This document shows positions 46,645 through 57,810 of a stretch of 64,000 nt of DNA, piece after piece. The position numbers and the translations under genes were made by a program. Within the stretch, counting starts at the first letter, position 1. Each line of letters opens with the position of its first letter. Below the pieces are notes generated by a model that was not told where the DNA came from, made no database searches, and saw nothing but the letters and a program-made list of their open reading frames with translations. Source of the stretch: Larix kaempferi (taxonomy: Eukaryota; Streptophyta; Pinopsida; Pinales; Pinaceae); the NCBI GenBank assembly GCA_027924585.1, contig BSBM01000865.1:682001-746000 (forward strand). Reading direction: 5' to 3'.

Positions 46645-48532
46645 ATGTGGGTGCCTAACTGTTGAGCTCACTTGAGATGCCTGTAGCTCTGTGGTTGAGC
46701 TCACTGGCTTAGCATTACCCTCCTCTATCTTCTTGGATGCTTGACCAGAACCATGGCTGTGAGTGAACCCAGCTAGTCCTCCTTAGTGGATACACAGCCC
46801 AGCTCGGGGGTGACCTCTCAGCTGAAAGAACACAAGCTGGACAGAGGTCTACGGTTGGGAGGAACGTTGCCCTTCCATAGCCAGTCGTTTGGACCGTTAC
46901 AATTCAAGATGAGTATTCTTGTGATTTAATTTATATACAGTCTGTGTTTTGCAATGCATTCCGGTTACTGAAATGAAACGCATCATGTTTTATGCAGTAT
47001 GATAAATTGTCAATGCATTAATGAAATTAATGACTGCTACATGTATGGTTGATATGTGTATGTTGAACGCATGAAGAAATTGTATGCACATGTAATGTTT
47101 AGTTTCCGCTGTGTTGATATTGAGATGAATCTGCGTATGGACGTTTTTAAATTGTTAGGAATTTATGGGCAAGAATTATTTAGGCTAAGTCTATCTAAAA
47201 GCCTGTGTGTTGATTAACGTTTCCTTCCTTGCACGGGAATGCTGGAAGGGAGTGTTACAACATCGTTGAAATAAGCCAACTAACACAATCCTGAAAATTA
47301 AAGAGTATTTGTGAACATTATACAAATATCTTTAACTCATTCCTAATAAAATGTCTAACATTGTATATTGAAATATATAATACATAATACAAAAAAGTGT
47401 TGTTTAGTAGTATACATAAAGTGTTGTTATGTCCTCAGAGAGTTAGTGAGGACATATCAGAAAGCAATGGTGGTTGGGGTATTAAATATATGAACACCTT
47501 CAGTATAGCATTGAGGCTAAAACATTTATGGAGGGGGATTTTTGGGAATAATTTGTGGTCAAAAGTTTTACAGGAAAAATATATGAAATCTAATGTTATT
47601 AACTGGTTTAGGAATCTGAGAAAAACTTCCAGAAATGTCTCTCTGATCTGGAGGGGCCTTCTTAAGATTTATAACTAGTCGGCTAAGGATATTTTTTGGC
47701 AAGTTGGATCGGGAAAGGAAATCCTAATTGGTGTTGATCCAATTTTTGGATTAGAGGAGACTTACCGGTTGTCAGATGGTTTGATTAAAATTTTAAAAGG
47801 GTGTGATTATACTATCTTGAACAAGATTAAGAAAAGGGGAAGTATTGATTATATTAATGACTATTGGATGAACTCCAAGGACTTAGGTATTTCTGGTAGT
47901 ACTGCACAGGAATGGGATTTGTATATCCGGTCTCTGAATTCTGCCGGATGTAGAATTTCTCGAGAAAGAGATAAGATTATTTGGACTTTAAATTTGAGCA
48001 CTGGTATTGTGATTGGTAAGACACCATACAAAAGGATTATTTAGGATAAATGCATCTACCCGAGTCATTGGTGGTATAAGAGACTGTGGAATTCACAAAT
48101 TCCTTTAAAATTAAAATGTTTTGTTTGGTTTGTACTACAGTGGCGTCTCAAGACATGGGGAAATATTTTTTAAAAAGGCTGGATTGTTCCTAACAGATGT
48201 TGTCTGTGTATGCAAAATGCTGAAACCATAAAGCATCTTCTTTTGGACAACGAATTCATGAAAGGTGTTTGGAAATTATGTTGCACAGCTCTAAATACTC
48301 AGCAGATGTGGCGCTCTGATAAATTTGATATAAATTTACTTGACTGGTTTAGAATATGTAAATATCACCATTTACTCTTGTTTTTCATTGCTTGGGCAAT
48401 ATGGCATGCTAGAAATTGTGTTGTTTTCCGTGACATGATTCCAAATATCCAATCAGTTGGTGTGATGGCATTGAAACTTTATTTTGTTTACAGGGATGAG
48501 AAGGAGACACACAAAGCAGCTAGAGTAACTAG
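46645..48532 (+). repeat. Tandem duplication, copy 2 (1,888 bp)
   Basis: Second unit of the duplication. It repeats the solo LTR part (46645-47259), the flank and the LINE fragment. Confidence 0.95.
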
Positions 48533-48699
48533 ATGTTGGAGAGACTGACTCAGGTGTTTAGAAGACATCTATAACTTTTGGAAAGAGCGAATCTTTATTT
48601 TTTGTTTGGATTTGTGAGTAAGTTGATTTCTAGTAATGATACTTCTGGAAAATTCTGGTAACCCTACTCTAAGCTAAGAGGCATTGATGGAAAGCATGT
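47418..48699 (+). pseudogene. LINE 3' fragment, copy 2, with native downstream sequence
   Basis: Same frame and the same three stop positions as copy 1 (47676, 48042, 48171), so the LINE was dead before duplication. Beyond 48532 it continues with unique sequence until the Gypsy LTR at 48700. No poly(A) tail was seen. Confidence 0.85.
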
Positions 48700-49826
48700 T
48701 GTAATACCCCATTTTTCCCTTGATGTTTATTCGCTTCAATGTAAATACTATGTATATGCAATGTCTGTGTATTTTCCCTAATGTGGAACTCAAGGCCAAG
48801 GACCCACTAATGGATGTTTAAGGTTATTAGATAGGCAAGTATTTGACAGTTTGATTATTCATGGGCTATTAAGCCATGAAGAAATGTAAATGATGTAGTT
48901 ATTATTAATAAATAAAATAACCAAGATGCTGGATAAGGAGGAAACTAATGAGAAGGGGCCACATGTATCCACTAGGGAGAGGTGAGGGGGTTATGGGATT
49001 GGTACCCATGTTGCCACATGTCCGACTCTGAACCCATTTGAACTCCCTGCTGACATTAATGCGATTGCATAGGGTGGTTGAGAACCTCGTTGTTGAAGCC
49101 GATGGAGTATGGAGCATGCCTGGGATTTTGTATGGAAGGGCATGCCTCTGGTTTCCTGTCCTGGAAGGAACTCAATTCTTGGGTAACTTGCAGAACTTGT
49201 TTAACTACCCATTGGGGAAGGAAAACCATTCATTCACGCATTCTCGCATTAATACATACACGCACTTGCGATTCATGATCCATCAATCTGTCAAGAGAGA
49301 ACTTTTCCAGGCATACCCACAGACGGGGAGCCATTCGTAGAAGCTTGAATACATTCGTGTTTTCCCTATGTAACAAAAATACCAGAGAGTTGTTAGCCAT
49401 GGAAATGGTGTGTGTGAATCCATTCTACCGGTGACAGAGTGGCAAGAACCCGTGAGGAAACTGCAAGCCTGAACAGTGCAGAGAAACTGTGAGAACCTGG
49501 GAATTGGAACGCTGAGAGTAGATTGAAGAACAAAGCCATGTCCGCAAGTCTAAAATGAGTCATCTTGTTGAACTGTGGAATAAGGTTGGGTTGCTTGAGA
49601 AACCCAATGAAGGATGAAGTCCCATAGAACTAGCGACTGGACCTTTCTATGCCCATCCTGGAATAGCACTGGAAGGGAAGAGGCCTTGAGGGACTGTGCA
49701 AGAGAGAAGAGGGTCTTCCTTATGTTGGATGTGGTAGGTAATGTGGGTTCCAGGTCGGCTGAGTGTTGAGATGCTTGCAGCTCTGTGGTTGAGCTCATTG
49801 GCTTAGCAACGTCTTCGTTGCTATCC

Positions 49827-50176
49827 CTATTCGCCTGATAAATCCACTTTCGGTTGGCTTAGCATGATCAGCTTGTCTGATATGCTTGATAAACCCAATG
49901 GTATGCTGGCTTGGCATGATTGTATTGCTTGGTATGCCTGATAAACCCACTACAGGTTGGCTTAGGATGATTAGCTAGTATGGTATGCTTGATAAACCCA
50001 ACTGCAGGTTGGCTTGGCATGAACCTGTTGTTTGGTATGCTTGATAAACCCAACTGGAAGTTGGCTCAGCAAGACCAGTATGTCCCTGAATGCTTGATAA
50101 ACCCACTGTAGGTTGGCTTAGCATGGGTAGGTTCCCTGGAATGATTGATAAACCCAACTACATATTGGCTTAGCAT
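49827..50176 (+). repeat. Tandem repeat of about 52 bp, seven units, in the LTR
   Basis: Units contain TATGCTTGATAAACCCAACT and GGTTGGCTTGGCATGA. Starts are near 49829, 49881, 49933, 49984, 50035, 50090 and 50141. The related solo LTR has only about one unit (near 44612). Confidence 0.85.
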
Positions 50177-50984
50177 TGGGATGGAACCTTGACTTTGAGA
50201 GAACTTGGTAGCCCTCCTTAGTGGATACACAACCTAGCTAGGGGGTGATCTCTCAACTGAAAGAGTACAGGCTGGATAGAGATCTAAGGTTGGGTGGAAC
50301 GTTACTCACACTTAGCCAATTGCTTGGCAGCTTCAATTGAAGGATAAGTATTTCATGTTATGTTATGATAGTGTTTCATGGTTATGAATTATGGTTGCTT
50401 ATGTTCAAATGTGGAATTGTGAAATGCACGTTTATATGAATTTGATTGATAGGTAGTCATGTGCAGGCTTGAGTAAAGGGGAAGATTTCATTGTTATATG
50501 TATATCATGGTATTGCATGAGTTTAATGCATTATAAGTCTTGCATATGATAGATGTATTTGTTAGATTTAACTTTATGCATTTTACATGTTATGATATGT
50601 TTGATTGACTCTGTGAATGAGTTGTATGACTACATATGATCTTTGGGAAGGAGGGGAATGTCCTGAAATTGTTTCAGAACCCCTATGTGGGTCAAGTTGA
50701 ACGGAAGATCATGGCAGGAAGAAGGATGAAGTCTTTTAAGTGAATTTTTGGATGATAACTTCAGTGGGAAATTCAACATGGTATGAGTGCTCACATGGGG
50801 AAGGGATTTCACCACTAGATAGAGCTCTCCCAGATATTTCCAATGGTACCAACCTTGTCTCATTTGGACAAAGGATGAAGGATATATGCCCCTCGGAAGT
50901 TGTGTGGGAAGTTACCATTGCAGGGGTATGGTTCTGCATGCCCCCATCCAGAATGCAGATTGCAAAAAAATAGAAGTTGAAGCT

Positions 50985-51270
50985 ATGTTTTGGACTTCCG
51001 CACTTCCACATCCGCAACTGCGGAATGAGGATTGCGGAAGTAACCTTTTGGGAGCTTGAAATTTGACGTTCCACACTTCTGCATCCACAATTACTGATTA
51101 TAGATTGCGGATCCGCCGTTGCAGATTGTGGATTGCAGGACGGTAAGATTGTCAATGGGGAAATCATGCACTTCCGCACCCGCAAATGAGGATTGCAGAT
51201 TGCGGATTTGTTGTTGTAGATTTAAGATTGCGAATTGCGGATTTGTAGTTGCGGATTACGGATCCGAGCT
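50985..51270. repeat. Inverted and direct GATTGCGGA repeats in the LTR
   Basis: The motif GATTGCGGA and its complement TCCGCAATC recur many times. The stretch near 50995-51045 can form a long hairpin (ACTTCCGCA at one end, TGCGGAAGT at the other). Confidence 0.75.
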
Positions 51271-51366
51271 ATTCTGACTGTGTGGGTGTGTTCAATCGGA
51301 TTAGGAAGAAAAAAAATGTATCAGGGTCTCCTGTGGCCTAAGGGGGTCAGTGGGGACATGACAGAG

Positions 51367-51378
51367 TGGTATCAGAGC
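51367..51378 (+). other. Primer-binding site of the old Gypsy element
   Basis: TGGTATCAGAGC, three bases after the LTR. Confidence 0.92.
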
Positions 51379-51639
51379 TTCAGTAGCAGCACTGAAAGCT
51401 GTTTGGACCATACCGTGCTTGAATTTTTGGTCAAGAGATGTGCCCATATTGTGGTTTTGATGAACTATTTGATTAATTGATTGTTCAAATGAATAGTTCC
51501 AGGTTTGAATGGGTATGATAGAGTTTATTTGCATACTTGTGATATCTAATAGAATGTATCTGATATGCATAGAGATAGTAGCAACTGTAAGACACATAGT
51601 ATCACAGGACATTGCACATAAAGACATAAGAATGGTCAC

Positions 51640-52900
51640 TCTCAATGATGCCTAAGATCCATTTGAACCAGAGGACGATGTGCTGGGTGAGAATGTACAG
51701 GAAGAACATACATAGGCCGAGTCTCATGGAATAAGGGAGAAAGTAACGCCCCCAAACTTGGATGAGACTATGGTAAGATTTAACGAGCGGATGATGAAAG
51801 CGCAAGAGGAGCAACATCATCTCAATGCAGCCATTTTACAGAGTCTTACATACATTCAACAAAGAATAAAGGGTGGTTCTAACCCAAGCCATGAAGGCTG
51901 AGAGGAGATAAAAGTAGAAGGTCAGTCTAGGGTCGTTCTAAGAGAAGAACTCCAAGCCATAGAAGAGGTTCTGTGAGTAGAAGGCACAGGGCACCCTCTC
52001 TTAGATTTTCTTCTAGCAGATCAGATGATCCTGAGGGTTGTAAGGGGAGCTCAAGGCGCACTACAAGCAAGAGTAAAGGCATAAAGAAGCACAAAGGTAT
52101 TCCACAGGGTGAATTTAGGAAGGCAAGGCCTCCCACTTTTGATGGTGAAAGAAAAGAAGGTCAAGAAGCAGAGGCATGACTTCTTGGAATAAAGAAGTAC
52201 TTCAGAATGCATGAATATTCAGAGAATGAAAAAAAAAAGGTTGTTATTTATAACCTTAGTGGAAGAGTTTCTATTTGGTGGGATCACCTCATGCAAGTGA
52301 AAGGGATCAATGAAACAAGAATTAGTTGGAACAGGTTCCAAAGATACTTCCAGGAGAAGTACCTATCAACTAGGTATTACAATAAAAAAAGGAAAGAGTT
52401 GAATGAACTTAGACTAGGAAAAAACACCATGGATGAGCATGTCCACAGGTTTCTGGAATTGTTGAGGTATGTGGAATACATCAAGGATGAAAGAGTAAAG
52501 ATACAATGCTTCCTTGGTAGTCTACCACAAATCTACATAGATAGAATAGAGTTTGTAAATCCACCAAGCTTGGATGAATCCATTAGGATTGCGGAGCATT
52601 GCTATGAGTAGGGTAAATGTAAAGCAGAGGTGCAACCGATGTGGAAAGGTAAACCCAAGGGAAGGTTTGATCAAAAGAAAGTGAATTCAAACCACCATTG
52701 AGAAATCAGCCTAGAATATTTCCACAAGGCCAACAAGCAAGAAGAGAATTTAAGCTAGCTGTAGCAGCATATAGAACATCAAAGGGGCCACTTTAGTATT
52801 GGGGTTGTGGGGAAAACCACATGCTCAGAGATTGCTTGACTGCAAGGAAGAACCCCAAAAGCTTGCAGAACGTTAAAGGAGTAGATATAGTAGGGGACAT
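51640..52900 (+). pseudogene. Old Gypsy gag
   Basis: Fragments across frames read gag: ARPPTFDGERKEGQEAEA, KKYFRMHEYSENEKKKVVIY, NLSGRVSIWWDHLMQVKG, RFQRYFQEKYLSTRYY and LLRYVEYIKDERVKIQCFLG (Retrotrans_gag type). A degraded zinc knuckle (CGENHMLRDC) lies near 52808. Several stops and frameshifts interrupt it. Confidence 0.85.
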
Positions 52901-52969
52901 GGCAAGAGCAACACCTAGGATTTATGGAGCACTAGATGATCATCAAGCAGACCATTAGTCAACAATGTT

Positions 52970-55418
52970 GGAGGTTATAGGTAAGATAGCTGAGCAGCCT
53001 ATTTCTATTTTGATTGATCTAGGGTATACCCATAGTTATATATCTCCTAAGGTAGTTGAAATTTGTTCTCTTGGAAAAGTAAAGCATGAGAAGGCTTGGC
53101 TAGTTCAGTTAGCCACATGAAACAAGAGAAAAGTAAGTAAAGTAGTGAAGGAGTGTCCTATGGAATTGAATGGACTCCTCACGCATGCAGAATTAAATGT
53201 CTTACCATTGAGGTCATATGATGCCTTAATTGGCATGGATTGGTTGGAAAGGCATAGGTCCAAATTAGACTGTTATGAGAAATCACTTGAATGTCTTGAT
53301 GATGGAGGCAAGCCAAGGCTAGTAAAAGGAATTCCAAAGCATGTTTCAGTAAGGAAAATTTCAGCTCTGCAATTGAGGAAGTTCTATAAAAGGGGGGGTT
53401 GTCAGTTATATGCTGTGCATATATCAGATTCAACAGAAGATAAGAGACGCAGGATAGAAGACTTCTAGATATTGCAAGAGTTTTAGGATGTATTTCCAGA
53501 TGAGGTTCCAGGATTTCCGCCCAAGAGAGACATTGAATTTTCCATTAATCTTTTTCCAGAAGCAGCACACATCTCCAAAGATCCTTATAGAATGAACACA
53601 CTAGAATTGATAGAATTGAAGATGTAGCTGCAGGAATTAATGGACAAGGAATATGTCAGACCGAGTGTATCCCCATGGGGTGCACCAGTGTTGTTTGTTA
53701 AGAAGAAGGATGGAACATTGAGGTTGTGTATCGATTACATGTAGCTCTATAAAGTGACAATTAAGAACAAGTATCCCTTGCCAAGGATTGATGACTTGTT
53801 TGATCAAATGAAGGAAGCTAGTGTGTTTTCAAAGATTGACTTGAGGTCTGGGTAACATCAAATGAGGATAAAGGAAGAATACATTCATAAGATAGCCTTT
53901 AGGAATACGTATGGTCATTATGAATTTACAATGGTGCCATTTGGTCTTACCAATGCACCTGCTACATTCATGTGTCTCATGAATAGTGTCTTCAACAAGT
54001 ATTTGGATAAGTTTGTGATTGTGTTCTTGAATGAAATCCTTGTGTATTCCAAGAATGAAGAAGAGAATACTGAGCATTTGAGGATTGTATTGCAATTCCT
54101 TAAGGAGCACCAACTGTATGCCAAGCTGAGTAAATGTAACTTCTATCAATAGAAGGTGCAATATTTGGGTCATATTATATCAACGGAGGGAATTGTAGTG
54201 GATCCATAAAAGATTGAAGCCATCATGGATTGGCCTACTCCAAGGAATGCAACAAATGTAATATCTTTTATGGGCCTTGTTGGTTACTACAGGAGGTTCA
54301 TTGGAGGCTTCTCCAGGATATCCCGTCCAATTACTTCATTGCAGAGGAAGGACATCAAATTCACATGGTCTGAAAAATGTGAAAGGAATTTCCAGTAGTT
54401 AAAGGAGCTACTTACTAGTGCTCTTGTTTTGAATATTTCAGATCCGATTAAGGATTTTGTGGTATGAACTGATGCTTGCATTGAGGGACTCGATGGAGTG
54501 CTAATGCAAGAAGGATATGTAATTTTTTATGAGTCAAGGAAGCTGAAGGAGCATGAAAGGAACTATGCCACCCATGAATTAGAGCTAGCAACCATAGTTC
54601 ATGCTCTCAAGAGATCGAGGCATTATATCTTGGGAAGAAGGTTTGAGCTTAGAACTAATCATATGAGTTTAAAATACTTGTTTGACCAGCCAAATCTAAA
54701 TGCAGGGAAAACTAGGTGGATGGAGTTTCTTTGTGAGTTCTATTTGGAGATTAAGCATGTCAAGGGTAAGGAAAATAAGGTTGCTGATGTACTCAACAGG
54801 AAATTCCATATTGCAACAATAAGTAGGTGTGAGTCAGACTTGATGGCCATAATTTTAGAGGCTCAAAATAGTGATGAAGTCTATCTTTAGATTAAAGAGA
54901 AATTACAGTAGAATGTTATAGAGGAAAAGTATGAAAGATATTAGCTGGGTGAGGATAATGTTCTCATTTACCAAAACACCAGAATTTACATTCCAAACAG
55001 TGCAGATTTGAAGAAGTTGGTAATGGATGAGATACATCAAAGGCCATACTCAGGACATCCAGGGTATCAAAAGACTATAACAACAGCAAGGAAGCAGTGC
55101 TTTTGGCATGGTATGAAGAAAGACATAGTTGAGTACATTGCTAGATTTCAGAAGTGTCAACGGCTCAAGGAAGAGAATCAACATCCAACATGATTGTTGC
55201 ATCCATTGCCCATTCCAGAGTGGAAGTGGGATGTGATCTCTATGGATTTCATAACAGGGTTGCCAATGACAATGAAGAAACATGATTCAATCATGGTGGT
55301 GGTGGACAATCTATCAAAGATATCTCATTTCGTTCCCATAAAGTCCACTCACAAGGCCAATGACATTACATATATCTTCATGAGAGAGATATTCAGATTG
55401 CATGGATTTCAGGGATGA
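52970..55418 (+). pseudogene. Old Gypsy pol, truncated
   Basis: Protease remnant ILIDLGYTHSYISP; reverse transcriptase with [12 protein letters not shown] and [35 protein letters not shown] and [10 protein letters not shown], where the catalytic Asp pair has become Asn-Glu. RNase H retains THELELATIVHALK and VADVLNRK. Integrase has [14 protein letters not shown], a zinc-region Cys change (FQKCQRLK) and the first catalytic Asp in MDFITGLP. It ends at EIFRLHGFQG, before the second Asp. More than ten stops. Confidence 0.9.
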
Positions 55419-55770
55419 TTTTAAGAACCCCCCCCCCAAATTAATATGGTAAAAAAATTGGCGAATCTCCCCGATATATAGGAAAATTTGAAAGCGATTT
55501 TATCAATAATATAATATGTATATATAATGTTTTGGCGAATCTTTCATTTTATTATATGATATTGTAAAATCTTAGCGAATCTTTCACAACTTTTTACAAT
55601 ATTTTATAATTCAGTAAAATCTTGGCGAATATTTTACCGAATTATAAAATATTGTAAAAAGTTGACGAATATTTCACTAAATTATAAAATATTGTAAAAA
55701 TTTGTCGAATATTTCACTGAATTATAAAATATTGTAAAAATTTGGCGAATCTTTCATTGATCTATAAAAC
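55419..55770. repeat. AT-rich 40-bp tandem repeat with near-perfect hairpin
   Basis: A run of ten C at about 55425 marks the junction with the Gypsy fragment. A block then repeats GGCGAAT(C/A)TTTCAC...TTATAAAATATTGTAAAAA. GCGAAT-type boxes lie near 55461, 55531, 55571, 55622, 55662, 55702 and 55741; the last four are 40 bp apart. Bases 55587-55620 pair with 55631-55664 (34 bp, one mismatch, 10-base loop). Confidence 0.88.
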
Positions 55771-55889
55771 ACATTGAATGACACTCTGCTTGTTAATTAT
55801 GAGTTCAAGGCTTCTTCAAATGTTGAGTTCAATTGCTCTATTTCAAGTTTTGGTCTCAATACCAAATGGTGGTGGCCTTAATGAAGCCT

Positions 55890-56075
55890 TGATATCCAAG
55901 CAAAGCCGAGTAGATCTTGGAGACATGTATTCTAAATGTGGGTGTTTAGAGGATGCACATAAAGTGTTTGGCCAAGTGCCAAAGCGAAATACAGCCTCAT
56001 TGAATGCAATGCTTTCAAGATGTGCTCAACATGGACATGGCAGGGAGGAACATTATCAGAGGGGTTCTTCGGGTG
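55890..56075 (+). pseudogene. PPR protein fragment
   Basis: The frame reads GDMYSKCGCLEDAHKVFGQV followed by PKRNTASLNAMLSRCAQHGH. This is the hallmark of plant PLS-class pentatricopeptide-repeat proteins (organellar RNA processing), whose usual form is VDMYAKCG..EDA..VFD.MP.RN..SWNAMI. Only about one and a half repeats remain, in a short frame 55778-56092. No flanking PPR sequence. Confidence 0.8.
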
Positions 56076-56099
56076 GAGATTGTCATTCATAGCTCTGAT

Positions 56100-57805
56100 G
56101 ACGTTAGCATTGCATCTTCTTCTTACTTACAATTTTTTCCTCTACTACTTGAGTTTCTAGAATCTATTTGTAGTCCACCCTGCAATTATTAGAGATTTCT
56201 TCTTTTTCTTCTTTAATAGTCTTGGGAGATGACTTTTTTGAATTGCTTAAATCAACAAAGGAATTGCACCCACAGACTATCCTTCAATAGATTGTGTGGA
56301 TACCCTAGACTGTTTTTGATACTTCAAGGCAAGTTTGTACATAGGTTTTAAGCTAGGCATGTTCCTTAAGTATTTTTCTTGGCACATACTTTGAATAACA
56401 TTATAGTGATTTTGTTGGCATCCTGTAGTGTCGACTATTGGGGTCTATCTTATTGTTGTGTCATACTTTTGGACAATGTAACTTTTTTCCATCTAAATTC
56501 CTCAACACTAGTACCATATCTAAATGTTATACCATTTGTTGATACCATATCTAAATGTGTCTAGTAGTTGATTTTGATTGTAGATGTTGTATTGTTTGTT
56601 GATATTGGTGTGTAGATGTTATTATAACCCATGTTAGAGCTTTTATTACAAATTGTTTTTTTCTATTGATTAGAGTTTCCATGACATGTGAGGACTTGGA
56701 CCTTGACAAACCGATAAACTAATAGAATCAGACATTATGCATCATTTTGTCCTTCACTAGCCAATTATGCCCATGGAGGATAGGAAAATTTTGAAATGTA
56801 ATTATGCCAATTGGACTAGAGGAATGTTGGTCTCGTGCCAATAGGTCTCCTATGATCAATGCATAGGAACCTAGTGCATAGACCATTTTTCTCTTCGCTT
56901 AGCTATGTAGAGCTCATTTATTTTTCTGAATAACGATAAGTATTTACAAAGAAAATATACAATCAGCATAAACAAATTGAAAAAGTTAAGACAATTAATT
57001 CATGCAAATAAAAGGTAATAAAAACTTATTTTCTCGAACCCTAAATCAATGGAAATCAACTAAATCTAATATTGATTCAAGCTACAACAAAGGGCTAAAT
57101 CAAGCATCAAATGAGAACTAGAAGCATTCAAGGGTCTAACACAATAATTAACCAAAATACATGCAAACTCCACAAATCGACAAAATGTTTCAAATAAAAG
57201 CAATAAACAAACCATAAAAATTTGCACAAAATATTTGAGATAAACACCAACATGGTTTCATGTACTTGAATGAGCTCATTCTTGCTTAGCAAAAGTGTAG
57301 TCAAATTAGTTATTTATCCTTCAATGTCAGGACACTATCTATGTGAAGAGATAGCTCCTAGGCCTAGCTTTGTCAAATTCCAGTGTCATTTCCTATCACA
57401 TAAAAAAAGAGACAATGTAAAAGATAAATATAAAAACATCAATCTTAAAATAAACTACATCAAGGAAATGTATGTCATATCATCAATGTTATAACAAAAA
57501 AGTACAATGTAGAATCTATTTTTAATTAAAATGCTAGCTCAAATTTACATATAATGATCACCCGCAAGGGTCCATGGAACACCTATACAAAAATAAGACT
57601 CAAGAGTCTCTCATGTGTATTGGATCATATACAATCTTAGGTGAAATCCATTTCCCAATTCACATTCTGGGACTGGTCCTCATTTTCGGCACTCTGAACA
57701 TGACCTTCTTCGAATGAGCCGTCATTATGATCCTCAACAACATTATGTTCCATATCAAATTCATTAGATAAATTTGCCAGATTGTTTTCTCCCCTTCTTT
57801 CACAA
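56100..57805. other. AT-rich stretch, nothing recognised
   Basis: No coding, RNA or clear repeat feature seen. Small frames (56379-56564, 57270-57494) have no motifs. Confidence 0.5.
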
Positions 57806-57810
57806 TTTGA

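Larger units (their letters stand above)
48700..51363 (+). repeat. Left LTR of the old Gypsy element (2,664 bp)
   Basis: TGTAATACCCCATTTTTCC...GGGGACATGACA. It is followed by GAG and the primer-binding site. It is longer than the related solo LTR because of internal repeat expansion at 49827-50176 and extra sequence near 50995-51270. Confidence 0.9.
48700..55418 (+). mobile_element. Old Ty3/Gypsy element, truncated in integrase
   Basis: A left LTR (48700-51363), tRNA-iMet primer-binding site, gag, protease, reverse transcriptase, RNase H and the start of integrase lie on the plus strand. Sequence stops abruptly at about 55418 within integrase. No right LTR is present. Its proteins are related to those of the 21.9-35.1 kb element but much more decayed. 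Confidence 0.92.

Noticed and set aside
49868-50157. Minus-strand ORFs repeating GLSSIP and QAYQT-type words
   Set aside because: Translation of the 52-bp LTR repeat, not a protein gene.
55778-56092. A functional PPR gene
   Set aside because: Only about one and a half repeats remain, flanked by unrelated sequence.
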